Notes: a model not told the origin generated them from the letters alone. A DNA stretch of 64,000 bases from Veillonella denticariosi JCM 15641 (GCF_002959855.1 NZ_PPDB01000007.1:124001-188000), one strand, 5' to 3'; shown: positions 8,142-18,240, numbered from the stretch's first letter. Translations and numbers: made by a program.

Positions 8142-8879
8142 ATGAGTAAAAGACAGTTAAAGCCTTCCGGTGAGGGCTGGGTTCAGTTAATAGCAGGCAT
8201 CGGTTTTATTGCCCTATTAATTGCCATTAATATAGTAGATCCTACATTTTATCCGACCATGTGGCATCTGGCTACAGATGGATCGATGGAGGAAATTGCA
8301 GAGTATATTCAAAGCTTCGGACCTATGGCGATGTTGATCAGCATGGTCCTCGACATTTTTGTTAATGCGGTCGGCTTTTTACCATCCATTTTTATTTCTA
8401 CGGCTAACGGTTTGGTTTTCGGTATGTGGCCTGGTATTATTATCTCCTGGCTCGCTGAAACGATTGGCGTCGTTATCAGCTTTTATATCATGCGATACTT
8501 CTTGCGCGATACGGCGGATAAACTGATTGCCAAGAGCAGCGTGCTGATGAAAGTAGATGATTTTTCCGGTAAAAACGGCTTTGTCGTTATGCTTTTTGCA
8601 CGGTCGTTACCGTATTTCCCGTCCGGTGTTATCACGGCTTTGGGCGCTATCAGTAAGATTAAGCCTCGTGATTATATCTTGGCTAATTTAATCGGTAAGT
8701 TTCCTTCGACGGCGCTCGAAGTCGCCATCGGTACGGATATCGTTAATTTTCAGGACAATATGTCCCGTCTCGGTATCATCGTCGTCGTGGCAGGCATTGT
8801 ATATTTTATATTGTGGAAAGTATATAAATATTATATCAATAAACGAAATGCCGAGCAGGACCATGATCCGAATGCGTAA
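8142..8879 (+). CDS. TVP38/TMEM64 (VTT domain) membrane protein
   Basis: A 245-residue multi-pass membrane protein of the DedA/SNARE-associated (VTT) superfamily. The hallmark is the re-entrant region FVVMLFARSLPYFPSGVITALGAIS-KIKPRDY, with the conserved arginine and the glycine-rich segment. Members take part in membrane lipid homeostasis, probably as lipid scramblases or transporters, but no substrate can be given here. Hydrophobic segments lie at about 15-32, 60-78, 90-115, 145-175 and 210-232. It is transcribed away from the thioesterase. Confidence 0.8.
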   Translation: MSKRQLKPSGEGWVQLIAGIGFIALLIAINIVDPTFYPTMWHLATDGSMEEIAEYIQSFGPMAMLISMVLDIFVNAVGFLPSIFISTANGLVFGMWPGIIISWLAETIGVVISFYIMRYFLRDTADKLIAKSSVLMKVDDFSGKNGFVVMLFARSLPYFPSGVITALGAISKIKPRDYILANLIGKFPSTALEVAIGTDIVNFQDNMSRLGIIVVVAGIVYFILWKVYKYYINKRNAEQDHDPNA

Positions 8880-8992
8880 TATCGCAGCTGGTTAATGTCG
8901 AGTTACAGAGCAGCGTGTGATTTGTAATGATGCTATTGAATGCATAGCGTAATAGAACGTAGATATAGTTATTATGTGAAAGAGGCGATTTT

Positions 8993-10186
8993 ATGAGCTT
9001 TTCCCTTCCTGAACGGGTGACCTTGAAAGGTCCTAATTTTATTCGTGAAGTTTTTGAACGTGGTGTAGGCGTAGATGGTTTTATTAGTTTCGGTATCGGT
9101 AATCCCGCTCCCGAGGCGATTCCCGTCGAAATTATTGAAAAAGCTTTTGATGAGGTGGTACATTCAAACCCTATGAGTTTGTTGCAATACGGACCGATGC
9201 AAGGCGATGCCAGACTTGCTGAATTGACTTTACAGCGCTTGGTTAAAGCGCATCATATGAACCCGGAAGGTCAAGGTCTCATCATTTCTAATGGAGCGGG
9301 ACAACTGTTAGGTCTTGTGCCTATTACCGTTATTGAACCGGGTGACGAGGTGTACATGGATGAGTTCACTTTTACCAGTGCAATCAATTCGGTGCGCAAT
9401 ATGGGCGGTAAGGCCGTTGGTATTAAAACAGATGAATACGGGATGATTCCGGCTGAGCTGGAAAAGGCTGCTCAATCGGGAAAGGGGAAATATATCTATC
9501 TCATTCCTAATTTTCAAAATCCTACAGGGATTACGATGCCACTGGAACGACGGAAAAAGATTTACGCCGTTGCCTCAAAATATGATTTATTTATTTATGA
9601 AGATGATCCTTACGGTGAAATTCGTTTTGCCGGTGAATATATTCCGACGTTTAAGTCTTTTGATACGGAGGACCGTGTCCTTTATGCAGGTTCTTATTCC
9701 AAGACGTTATCGGCAGGTCTTCGGGTAGGTTTCTTGTTCGGGCCGGCGAAGATTATAGAGGCGATTCAGGCCCTTAAAAATAATACGGCAGGGCAGATGC
9801 CGTTAGTGACACAGAAGGTAGTGGCACATGTTTTAGATACCATTGATTATGATGGACACCTCGATAATGTACGCAAGGTATATAAAATGAAGTGCGATGC
9901 ATTGCTTAACGCTTTCGATACATATGCAAGCTCTAAAGTTCATCTTACAAAGCCCACAGGCGGTATGTTCGCATGGATGACGATGCCGGAATCCGTCGAT
10001 TGCGATGCATTCTTTGAAGCCTGCATGGATAAGAATGTGGGCATAATTAAATGCGGAGCCTTCGCGGCGGACGGAGCCGGTGAGGGTCATGCATTCCGCT
10101 TGAGCTATACGGTACCGACTGTTGAGGAAATTACAAAAGGTATGGAAATTTTAGGCTCTTTGACTAAAGAATTCTGTGGTGAATAA
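8993..10186 (+). CDS. PLP-dependent aminotransferase, class I (2-aminoadipate/MocR-like subgroup)
   Basis: A 397-residue fold-type I aminotransferase. The pyridoxal-binding lysine lies in SYSKTLSAGLRVGF (about residue 243), after the IPNFQNPTGITM loop and the YEDDPYGEIRF aspartate motif. It lacks the N-terminal winged helix of MocR regulators, so it is an enzyme of the LysN/2-aminoadipate aminotransferase type; aromatic, branched or aminoadipate substrates are all possible. It follows the TVP38 gene by 113 bp. Confidence 0.85.
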   Translation: MSFSLPERVTLKGPNFIREVFERGVGVDGFISFGIGNPAPEAIPVEIIEKAFDEVVHSNPMSLLQYGPMQGDARLAELTLQRLVKAHHMNPEGQGLIISNGAGQLLGLVPITVIEPGDEVYMDEFTFTSAINSVRNMGGKAVGIKTDEYGMIPAELEKAAQSGKGKYIYLIPNFQNPTGITMPLERRKKIYAVASKYDLFIYEDDPYGEIRFAGEYIPTFKSFDTEDRVLYAGSYSKTLSAGLRVGFLFGPAKIIEAIQALKNNTAGQMPLVTQKVVAHVLDTIDYDGHLDNVRKVYKMKCDALLNAFDTYASSKVHLTKPTGGMFAWMTMPESVDCDAFFEACMDKNVGIIKCGAFAADGAGEGHAFRLSYTVPTVEEITKGMEILGSLTKEFCGE

Positions 10187-10316
10187 GATGTGACTTGAGT
10201 TTACAACATGGTTGAAACAGATAGGGCTTTTACAATACATCAACGTGTTTTCACAATATATGGAATTAAAAAGCTATGATGAATAAGTTTATAATCATAT
10301 ATGGTATATCTATATA

Positions 10317-10346
10317 TTGATAAATTTTGATATAACATGATACAAT
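10317..10346 (+). promoter_or_regulatory. Predicted promoter of the Mrp ATPase gene
   Basis: TTGATA (10317-10322), an 18-base spacer and TACAAT (10341-10346) lie in a 251-bp AT-rich gap before the Mrp gene. I saw no other clear element in that gap. Confidence 0.55.
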
Positions 10347-10437
10347 GTTACTGTAGATACGTTGTATTTACGGTGTAAAAATTAAACTTTTATATAGATT
10401 ATAAAGGTAAGTCCTTTAAAGAAAGTAGGTGTTTATT

Positions 10438-11271
10438 ATGGGGTGCAGTAGCAGTGGCAGCGATTGCGGCGGATGCCCATCTCAATCCTCCTGCGGTGGT
10501 GGCGCACCACAACAACCGCAAGATCTTACGGCTCCGTTACATGAATTGAGTTCCGTTAAGCATGTTATCGGTGTTGTTTCCGGTAAAGGCGGCGTAGGTA
10601 AGTCCTCGGTTACGAGTTTGATGGCCATTACGATGGCTCGTAAAGGTTATAAAGTCGGTATTCTAGATGCGGATATTACAGGCCCATCCATTCCTAAAAT
10701 CTTTGGTATCAAGGAAAAAGCGTATGCCGATGAAATCGGTATGTATCCTGTGAAGTCCAAGGGCGGTATCGATGTTATGTCCGTAAATCTTCTCTTGGAA
10801 AACGATACGGATCCTGTTTTATGGCGTGGTCCGATTTTAGGTAATGTGGTTAAACAATTCTATAGTGATGTTATTTGGAAGGATATCGATTATTTATTTG
10901 TTGATATGCCGCCGGGCACAGGTGATGTGGCGATTACCGTTTATCAATCCTTGAAGTTGGATGGTATTATCATCGTTACGTCTCCTCAGGATTTGGTATC
11001 CATGATTGTTGAAAAGGCCGTAAAAATGGCTGATCTCATGCAGGTGCCGATCATCGGTGTAGTAGAAAACTACTCTTATTTCCATTGCCCAGATAACGGC
11101 AAGGATTATGAGATTTTTGGTAAAAGTCATATTGAAGAAATTCTTCAGAAGTACGGCTTACTTTTGTTGGGTCGTTTGCCGATTGATCCTACCATTGCCA
11201 ACCTTTGTGATCAAGGTGATATTGAATCCATTGAAAAGACAAATTTGGAGGATGTATCCTTACCGCAATAG
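10438..11271 (+). CDS. Mrp/NBP35-family iron-sulfur cluster carrier ATPase
   Basis: A 277-residue P-loop ATPase that carries or inserts iron-sulfur clusters. The deviant Walker A is GKGGVGKSS (about residue 45), followed by DADITGPSIPKIF and the switch DMPPGTGD. The N-terminal 35 residues are cysteine-rich, including CGGCPSQSSCGGG. The C-terminal pair that is normally CxxC and bridges the cluster in the dimer reads HCPDNG, so only one cysteine remains. The ATG at 10438 is chosen over a GTG at 10429, which falls inside the ribosome-binding site. Confidence 0.87.
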   Translation: MGCSSSGSDCGGCPSQSSCGGGAPQQPQDLTAPLHELSSVKHVIGVVSGKGGVGKSSVTSLMAITMARKGYKVGILDADITGPSIPKIFGIKEKAYADEIGMYPVKSKGGIDVMSVNLLLENDTDPVLWRGPILGNVVKQFYSDVIWKDIDYLFVDMPPGTGDVAITVYQSLKLDGIIIVTSPQDLVSMIVEKAVKMADLMQVPIIGVVENYSYFHCPDNGKDYEIFGKSHIEEILQKYGLLLLGRLPIDPTIANLCDQGDIESIEKTNLEDVSLPQ

Positions 11272-11288
11272 GCTATATTCTACATGTG

Positions 11289-11326
11289 AGCTGTACATGC
11301 CATCGGTGTGTGCAGCTTTCTTTTTA
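11289..11326 (+). terminator. Intrinsic terminator after the Mrp gene
   Basis: A 13-bp stem with a few GU pairs (11289-11301 with 11305-11317) around an ATC loop is followed by TTCTTTTT. Confidence 0.7.
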
Positions 11327-11506
11327 CAATAGATTTTATTTATAATACACAAATAAATTTATATTTCTATTTTATATACTATGGATTTATACTAAAGATA
11401 ATATAGTGAAAGCTATAGACGATATGATATGGTTGTTACTATATACCTTGAAATTTTAATAATGGATTGTTAGGCTTTTTGAAGTCCCTAAGTAGGAGGT
11501 ATGTAA

Positions 11507-12907
11507 ATGAAGAAACTTATTAATTGGTTAATTCCAATCATCTTAGGTTTGGCGATATGGTTTGTGCCTACACCGGAAGGGTTAACCCCACAGTCCTGGC
11601 ATTTATTTGCCATCTTTGTCGCTACTATCGCAGGCTTTATTACGCAGCCGTTGCCGATCGGTGGCGTGTCTATTATCGTTATCACAGTTGCTGCATTAAC
11701 GGGAACATTAAAGATCAGTGAAGGCTTATCCGGCTTTTCTGATACATCAATTTGGTTAATTGTTGGAGCATTCTTATTTTCTCGTGGTTTTATTAAAACC
11801 GGTTTAGGCAAGCGTATTGCGTATAATTTAATCTCGGCTTTTGGTAGCTCAAGTTTACGATTGGCTTATGCGCTGGCATTATCAGACTTGATATTGGCGC
11901 CCGCAACACCGTCCAATACGGCACGTGTAGGCGGTGTTATCATGCCGATTACAACAAGCTTGGCAAAAGCATTCGGTTCTGAACCGCAAAATGGCCCACG
12001 TAAAATCGGTTCATTTTTGATGCAGTCTATTTATCAGGTAAATACCGTTACATCTGCCATGTTCCAAACTTCCATGGCCGGTAATACATTGGTTGCTGCG
12101 TTGGCACTTCAATCCTTTGGAATCGGTATCACTTGGGGTGACTGGGCCATGGCCGCTATCGTTCCGGGGTTAATTGCATTGTTAATTATGCCATATTTTA
12201 TATATAAAGCATATCCACCTGAAATTAAAGATGCCCGTGAAGCACAACAAATGATTCGTCAAGAATTAAAGGAATTGGGTTCTATGAGTTTCCAGGAGTG
12301 GGTCATGCTTGGTGTATTTATTTTAGCGCTTGTATTGTGGGCTACATCTCAGTTTACACAACTTCATGCAACTGTTGTAGCATTTATCGGTATCTCTATT
12401 TTATTAGCTACGGGGGTGCTGATTTGGGATGATGTTAAAAGTGAGAAAGGTGCCTGGGATACATTGGTATGGATGGGTACCTTGATGGCTTTCGCCGGAT
12501 TTCTTTCCAAACTGGGCTTTATCAAATGGGCCACCGTACTAGTTGGCGGTTATATTCCGGAAGGTTCCTGGGTTATTGCATTTATTGTAGCCGTGGTTGT
12601 CAATACATATGCACATTATGTATTTGCATCGCTAACGGCGCATATTTCCGCAATGTTCGTAGCATTTTCTGCGATTGCAATTTCCGCAGGTGCTCCACCG
12701 ATGTTGACATTGTTGATGATCGCTTTCACATCTAATCTCTGTATGTCCTTGACTCACTATGCGGCAGGTCCATCTCCGGTAATATTCAATACCGGTTATG
12801 TTCCTCAAAATACATGGTGGAAACTCGGTTTCTTCACGTCCGTAATCAACTTGATCATCTTTATAGGCATTGGTTCCGCATGGATGAAACTGATCGGTAT
12901 GTGGTAA
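11507..12907 (+). CDS. DASS-family anion (dicarboxylate/citrate) transporter
   Basis: A 466-residue membrane protein of the divalent anion:sodium symporter (SLC13/CitT) family with a dozen or so hydrophobic segments. The two conserved substrate/ion motifs are visible: the first around LILAPATPSNTARVGGVIMP (about 128-147), the second around TSNLCMSLTHYAAGPSPVIF (about 408-427). The CitT/TtdT-like branch exchanges citrate, tartrate or succinate. In an organism that would live on lactate and dicarboxylic acids, malate, fumarate or succinate transport is plausible; this is inference. It has its own AGGAGG site and a terminator. Confidence 0.88.
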   Translation: MKKLINWLIPIILGLAIWFVPTPEGLTPQSWHLFAIFVATIAGFITQPLPIGGVSIIVITVAALTGTLKISEGLSGFSDTSIWLIVGAFLFSRGFIKTGLGKRIAYNLISAFGSSSLRLAYALALSDLILAPATPSNTARVGGVIMPITTSLAKAFGSEPQNGPRKIGSFLMQSIYQVNTVTSAMFQTSMAGNTLVAALALQSFGIGITWGDWAMAAIVPGLIALLIMPYFIYKAYPPEIKDAREAQQMIRQELKELGSMSFQEWVMLGVFILALVLWATSQFTQLHATVVAFIGISILLATGVLIWDDVKSEKGAWDTLVWMGTLMAFAGFLSKLGFIKWATVLVGGYIPEGSWVIAFIVAVVVNTYAHYVFASLTAHISAMFVAFSAIAISAGAPPMLTLLMIAFTSNLCMSLTHYAAGPSPVIFNTGYVPQNTWWKLGFFTSVINLIIFIGIGSAWMKLIGMW

Positions 12908-12995
12908 GTCGGTATTAATTGTAAATACAAATCAAGATTTACATAGTATAATTACGGTCCAATTTTATTGATGTAAACGTATCTATGTATACATG

Positions 12996-13022
12996 AAGCC
13001 GTCCCGTTGGGGCGGCTTTTTG
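12996..13022 (+). terminator. Intrinsic terminator after the DASS transporter
   Basis: A stem from AAGCCGTCCC (12996-13005) to GGGGCGGCTT, followed by TTTT. Confidence 0.8.
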
Positions 13023-13038
13023 TGATAAAATAAGAGCA

Positions 13039-13105
13039 GTAATCATATGTGATTAATCTATAATACTATTATAGATTATATGAATAGTGAAAGTATTCAT
13101 TATGA
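13039..13105. repeat. Three successive inverted repeats upstream of the M18 aminopeptidase
   Basis: Within the 237-bp gap there are AATCA-TATG-TGATT (13041-13054), a perfect 10-bp dyad AATCTATAAT-ACT-ATTATAGATT (13055-13077), and TGAATA-GTGAAAG-TATTCA (about 13081-13099). They are AT-rich, not followed by a T run, and lie 40-100 bases before the gene, so they look more like protein-binding sites than terminators. Confidence 0.5.
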
Positions 13106-13144
13106 TTGTATGATTACATGTATGCTTTTGCATAGGAGGTACAT

Positions 13145-14503
13145 ATGAAGTTTGATAATCAACAATTATTGAAATATATTGGTGCGTGCACGTCACCGTA
13201 TCATACGGTAGATACGAGTTTACAAATGTTATTGGACTCGGGATTTACCGAACTTTCATTGGAGGATACATGGAAATTGCATCCCGGTTCTTATGTGGTG
13301 AATGTATTCGGCACGACATTATTTGCCTTTCATATCGGCAAGCACCCTCGTCATACATTGCGGGTTGCATCGGCACATACGGATTTTCCCGCAATTCGCG
13401 TAAAACCGAATCCCGTTGTATCCGTGAAAGGTTATAAAAAATTAAACGTGGAAATGTACGGCGGCCTTATCGAAAATACATGGCTCGACAGACCTTTGGG
13501 GGCTGCCGGGACCGTTGTGCTTAAAGGTGAATCCGCATTTGATGTGGATTCCGTTTTAGTGGATACAAAGAGGCCCATCGCCATCATTCCGAACTTGGCG
13601 ATTCATATGAATCGCACCGTTAATGACGGGGTAAAGCTGAACCGTCAGAAAGATATGTTGCCGATTCTCATGATGGAAAAAAGAGATGTCGATAACGGAA
13701 CCCGTAATGCGGATAGTCATGTTAAAGCTGTTTCAACTCTAGATAATGATGAATCTATTGAATGTTATGATGAATGGATGCACTTTCTTGCGGATGAGGT
13801 CAATTGTGATCCATCGGAAATTTTATCCTATGAAATGACGTTATATCCTGTTGAGCAAGGCTGTACACTAGGGATAGACGGTGATTTTATCAGCTCACCG
13901 CGATTAGATAATCTGACATCCTGTTTCGGTGTATTGTCGGGAATTATTGCAGCTCATAAAAATAAAGTCGACGGCATTCGTTGTGCCATTTTATTCGACA
14001 ATGAAGAGGTAGGAAGTCGGACTAAACAAGGCGGAGCCGGTATGTTGTTACCGAATCTGGTAAAACGTATTTATGATGTATTAGGCTTTACTGCGCAGGA
14101 TATGGATGAAGATTTGGCAAAGGGTTTTATGATTTCAGCCGATGTAGCTCATGGATTACATCCTAATTATCCGGAGAAAAATGATATTACGAATATACCC
14201 GTGCTCAATCAGGGCCTGGCACTTAAAATGGCCTCCAGTCAGTCCTATGCGGGTGATGCGAAGGCGATTGCCATCGTTAAGGGGCTTTGTGAGGAGGCCG
14301 ATGTACAGTATCAGATCTACGTAAATCGTTCCGATGTTCCCGGAGGCTCTACGGTGGGATCGATTTCTTCCGCTATGTTACCGATGCGTACCATGGATAT
14401 CGGCTTACCGATTTTGGCGATGCATTCCGCGCGAGAAACAATGGGATCCGCTGATCAAAATCAACTGAATCATTTAATGAATTATTTCCTCGGAGATGAG
14501 TAA
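13145..14503 (+). CDS. apeB: M18-family aminopeptidase (ApeB type)
   Basis: A 452-residue zinc aminopeptidase. Metal-binding motifs are AHTDFPAIRVKPNP (about residue 78), FISSPRLDNLTS and the catalytic FDNEEVGSRTKQGG, with a C-terminal AMHSARETMG histidine. The enzyme removes N-terminal residues, usually acidic ones, from cytoplasmic peptides. Start at 13145 has AGGAGG upstream. A second, more distant M18 member lies at 26556. Confidence 0.9.
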   Translation: MKFDNQQLLKYIGACTSPYHTVDTSLQMLLDSGFTELSLEDTWKLHPGSYVVNVFGTTLFAFHIGKHPRHTLRVASAHTDFPAIRVKPNPVVSVKGYKKLNVEMYGGLIENTWLDRPLGAAGTVVLKGESAFDVDSVLVDTKRPIAIIPNLAIHMNRTVNDGVKLNRQKDMLPILMMEKRDVDNGTRNADSHVKAVSTLDNDESIECYDEWMHFLADEVNCDPSEILSYEMTLYPVEQGCTLGIDGDFISSPRLDNLTSCFGVLSGIIAAHKNKVDGIRCAILFDNEEVGSRTKQGGAGMLLPNLVKRIYDVLGFTAQDMDEDLAKGFMISADVAHGLHPNYPEKNDITNIPVLNQGLALKMASSQSYAGDAKAIAIVKGLCEEADVQYQIYVNRSDVPGGSTVGSISSAMLPMRTMDIGLPILAMHSARETMGSADQNQLNHLMNYFLGDE

Positions 14504-14533
14504 ATACTATCTTTTATTATGGTGAAAATATTG

Positions 14534-14539
14534 TATAAT
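14534..14539 (+). promoter_or_regulatory. Possible -10 box of the pyruvate carboxylase gene
   Basis: A perfect TATAAT lies about 155 bases before the start, with only a weak -35 match. The remaining leader shows no riboswitch I can recognise. Confidence 0.35.
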
Positions 14540-14693
14540 AAGTGTATATCAGTATGAATACAAGGATATCGTTATTTTTGATGAGTCATATCTATATATG
14601 CTTATAACTAAATATATATCCGATTAGTATTTATATATTAATAAAATTGAAAGCTGAAGGTTCACATCCGTCGAAGCTGGTAGGAGGCAATAC

Positions 14694-17600
14694 ATGAAAA
14701 AAATCAAATCCGTTTTGGTTGCCAACCGTGGTGAAATTGCAATTCGCGTATTTCGCGCATGTAATGAAATGGGTATTAAAACAGTAGCCATTTACTCTAA
14801 AGAGGATACATTGTCCTTACATCGTAATCAAGCTGATGAAGCCTACCTCGTAGGGGAAGGTAAGAAACCTGTTGATGCATATCTTGATATTGAAGATATC
14901 ATCCGTATTGCAAAAGAACATGACATCGACGCCATTCATCCGGGTTATGGATTCTTATCCGAAAATGAAGGTTTCGCCCGTCGATGCGAAGAAGAAGGAA
15001 TTATTTTTATCGGTCCTAAAATTGAACATCTTCATATGTTCGGCGATAAGGTTAATGCCCGTGAACAGGCGAAATTGGCTGACATCCCTATGATTCCGGG
15101 CTCTGATGGAGCGCTTAAGGATTTTGCTCAACTGGAAGAATTTGCTGATACTCATGGCTTCCCGTTGATGATTAAAGCCGTTAACGGCGGTGGCGGTCGC
15201 GGTATGCGTGAAGTTCATCGCAAGGAGGATCTTCGTGATGCGTATGATCGCGCTAAGTCTGAAGCGAAAGCCGCGTTCGGTGATGACGATGTATACGTGG
15301 AAAAACTCATCGTAGAACCGAAACACATTGAAGTACAAATTCTGGGTGATGAACACGGTAATGTGGTTCATCTCCATGAACGTGACTGCTCCGTACAACG
15401 CCGTCATCAAAAGGTCGTTGAAATGGCGCCTGCCTTTGCGTTACCGTTGGAAACGCGCAAAGCTGTATGTGATGCAGCCGTTAAGATCATGAAGAATGTT
15501 CACTACGTCAATGCTGGTACAGTTGAGTTTTTGGTAACAGCGGACGGCAGTTTCTACTTCATCGAAGTTAACCCTCGTATTCAGGTGGAACATACTGTAA
15601 CGGAAATGGTTACGGATATTGATATTGTACATTCTCAGATCCGCATTGCTGAAGGCTACAGCTTACATAGTCCTGAGGTGGGAATCCCTGAACAGGATAA
15701 AATTCCTTGTAAAGGAACGGCTATTCAATGTCGTATTACCACTGAAAATCCGAAAAATAACTTCATGCCCGATACGGGTAAAATCCTTGCATACCGTAGT
15801 TCCGGCGGTTTCGGTATCCGCCTTGACTCGGGAAATGCTTTCACGGGTGCTGTCGTAACACCGTATTATGATTCCTTGCTTGTGAAAGCGACTGCATTCG
15901 GGCCTAATAATGACGAAACTATTCGTAAAATGTTACGTTGCCTGAAGGAATTCCGTATCCGCGGCGTAAAAACTAATATTCATTTCTTAATCAATGTATT
16001 GGAAAATCCTGAATTCCAAAGTGGTCATTACAATGTAAACTTCATTGAAGAACATCCTGAATTGTTTGAATTGAAACCGGATCGTGACCGTGGTACAAAA
16101 TTATTGCGTTACATTGCGGATGTGACGATTAACGGCTATTCCGGCGCCGGTCATCAGGAAGTTCCTGACTTTGATCCTATTCAGATGCCATCTGCATTGG
16201 ATATAAGCCCTGCGGAGGGAACAAAACAGACCTTCGATAAATTAGGTCCGGATAAATTTTCTAAATGGTTGAGCGAACAGAAACAAGTATTCTTTACGGA
16301 TACTACATGGCGTGATGCCCATCAATCATTATTTGCGACTCGTCTACGTACCATTGATATGGCACGTGTAGCCGGCCATGCGGCAAAAGGTGTACCGAAC
16401 TTATTCTCTCTTGAATGTTGGGGCGGTGCTACCTTTGACGTATCCTATCGTTTCTTGCATGAAGATCCATGGGAACGGTTGCGCATGTTCCGTCGCGAAG
16501 TACCGAATACATTGTTGCAAATGTTGCTTCGCGGTGCTAATGCGGTAGGTTATACTTCATATCCGGATAATGTGGTACGTCAGTTTATTCAACGTGCCGC
16601 TGTAAACGGTATCGATGTGTTCCGCGTATTTGACAGCTTGAACAGCTTGGATAATATGCATGTAGCCATCGATGAAGTTCGTGCTCAGAATAAAATAGCC
16701 GAAGTGGCTCTATGTTATACGGGCGATATTTTGGACGGGAAACGTACAAAATACAACTTGGACTACTATGTGAACATGGCGAAAGAGCTTGAAAAAGCAG
16801 GGGCGAATATTATTGCCATCAAAGACATGGCGGGCCTCTTGAAACCGCAAGCGTCTTATAATTTGGTATCCGCCTTAAAAGATGCGGTGTCCGTTCCTAT
16901 TCATTTGCATACACATGAAGGCTCCGGTAATTCCATTTATACATACGGCCGAGCAGTAGATGCCGGTGTAGATGTTATCGATTTGGCGTACTCCGCGTTT
17001 GCTAACGGCACAAGTCAGCCGAGCATGAATTCCATGTATTATGCCTTGGCAGGTCATGAACGTCAGCCTGAAATGAATATCGACTACATGGAGGAAATGT
17101 CCCATTACTTTGGCAGCATTCGACCTTACTATAGAGGTGTCGATAAAGCTGAAGCATATCCTAATACAGAGGTATACCAACATGAAATGCCGGGCGGACA
17201 ATACTCCAATTTGCAGCAACAGGCAAAGATGGTAGGCCTTGGTGACCGCTGGACGGATATCAAGAAAATGTACCATCAGGTCAATATGATGTTCGGTGAT
17301 ATCATTAAAGTAACGCCGTCCTCCAAGGTTGTAGGGGATATGACATTGTACATGGTACAAAATAACTTGACGGAAAAAGATATCTTCGAAAAAGGAGAGC
17401 TTCTTGATTTTCCTCAATCCGTAGTGGAATTCTTTGAAGGCCGCCTCGGAACACCGTACCAAGGGTTCCCTGAAAAGTTACAGAAGATTATCTTGAAAGG
17501 GGCGCGTCCTATTACCGTTCGTCCGGGTGCCGTATTGCCTCCGACCGATTTTGAACATGTCCGCAATGAATTGAGCGATATGGGTGCGCAAACCACTGAT

Positions 17601-18140
17601 GAAGATGTAAGTGCATATTGCCTATATCCTAAGGTTTATCAGGATTACAATAAATTTGTAAGCGATTTCGGTGATGTGTCCGTACTTGATACGCCGACGT
17701 TCTTCTTCGGTATGAAGCGCGGCGAAGAAATTCAGGTAACCATTGAAAAAGGTAAGACCCTTATCATCAGAATGAACGGTTATTCCGAACCTGATGAGGA
17801 TGGTAATCGCATTGTATTGTTTGAGTTTAACGGTCAATCGCGTAGCATTAAGGTTCATGATAAACATGCAAAAACCACCGGTGTTGTTCGTCGTAAAGCG
17901 GATGAATCGAACCCTGGTGAAATCGGAGCTACATTATCCGGATCTGTTGTTAAGATTCTCGTTAAGAATGGTCAGTCCGTAACGAAGGGTGAACCGTTAA
18001 TCGTAACGGAAGCCATGAAGATGGAAACGACGATTACGGCTCCAATCGACGGTATCGTTGAAGAGGTTCTCGTTCGTGAAGGCAGTCGTATTGAATCCGG
18101 TGACTGTTTGCTTCGTATCGAGGATGCTTTGAAGCGATAA
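14694..18140 (+). CDS. pyc: Pyruvate carboxylase
   Basis: A single 1148-residue chain that makes oxaloacetate from pyruvate and bicarbonate. In order: biotin carboxylase (about 1-460) with the ATP-grasp glycine loop NGGGGRGMREV and HERDCSVQRRHQK; the carboxyltransferase TIM barrel (about 530-810) starting FTDTTWRDAHQSLFATR; the conserved allosteric/PYC-OADA region; and a biotinyl domain with EAMKMET near residue 1108, where the lysine is biotinylated. All parts look intact. It feeds oxaloacetate to the reductive branch used for propionate formation in Negativicutes. It is likely monocistronic, with a terminator downstream. Confidence 0.96.
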   Translation: MKKIKSVLVANRGEIAIRVFRACNEMGIKTVAIYSKEDTLSLHRNQADEAYLVGEGKKPVDAYLDIEDIIRIAKEHDIDAIHPGYGFLSENEGFARRCEEEGIIFIGPKIEHLHMFGDKVNAREQAKLADIPMIPGSDGALKDFAQLEEFADTHGFPLMIKAVNGGGGRGMREVHRKEDLRDAYDRAKSEAKAAFGDDDVYVEKLIVEPKHIEVQILGDEHGNVVHLHERDCSVQRRHQKVVEMAPAFALPLETRKAVCDAAVKIMKNVHYVNAGTVEFLVTADGSFYFIEVNPRIQVEHTVTEMVTDIDIVHSQIRIAEGYSLHSPEVGIPEQDKIPCKGTAIQCRITTENPKNNFMPDTGKILAYRSSGGFGIRLDSGNAFTGAVVTPYYDSLLVKATAFGPNNDETIRKMLRCLKEFRIRGVKTNIHFLINVLENPEFQSGHYNVNFIEEHPELFELKPDRDRGTKLLRYIADVTINGYSGAGHQEVPDFDPIQMPSALDISPAEGTKQTFDKLGPDKFSKWLSEQKQVFFTDTTWRDAHQSLFATRLRTIDMARVAGHAAKGVPNLFSLECWGGATFDVSYRFLHEDPWERLRMFRREVPNTLLQMLLRGANAVGYTSYPDNVVRQFIQRAAVNGIDVFRVFDSLNSLDNMHVAIDEVRAQNKIAEVALCYTGDILDGKRTKYNLDYYVNMAKELEKAGANIIAIKDMAGLLKPQASYNLVSALKDAVSVPIHLHTHEGSGNSIYTYGRAVDAGVDVIDLAYSAFANGTSQPSMNSMYYALAGHERQPEMNIDYMEEMSHYFGSIRPYYRGVDKAEAYPNTEVYQHEMPGGQYSNLQQQAKMVGLGDRWTDIKKMYHQVNMMFGDIIKVTPSSKVVGDMTLYMVQNNLTEKDIFEKGELLDFPQSVVEFFEGRLGTPYQGFPEKLQKIILKGARPITVRPGAVLPPTDFEHVRNELSDMGAQTTDEDVSAYCLYPKVYQDYNKFVSDFGDVSVLDTPTFFFGMKRGEEIQVTIEKGKTLIIRMNGYSEPDEDGNRIVLFEFNGQSRSIKVHDKHAKTTGVVRRKADESNPGEIGATLSGSVVKILVKNGQSVTKGEPLIVTEAMKMETTITAPIDGIVEEVLVREGSRIESGDCLLRIEDALKR

Positions 18141-18206
18141 GGACTATAACTTAATAAAAGTTTATTCTCTATTTTGATAATTTGAAAATCGTGGGAATAA
18201 TGAAGA

Positions 18207-18240
18207 AATCCCTAGGAAATCCTAGGGATTCTTTGTATTT
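18207..18240 (+). terminator. Intrinsic terminator after pyc
   Basis: A perfect 10-bp stem AATCCCTAGG (18207-18216) with CCTAGGGATT (18221-18230), loop AAAT, followed by a T-rich tail. Confidence 0.75.
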
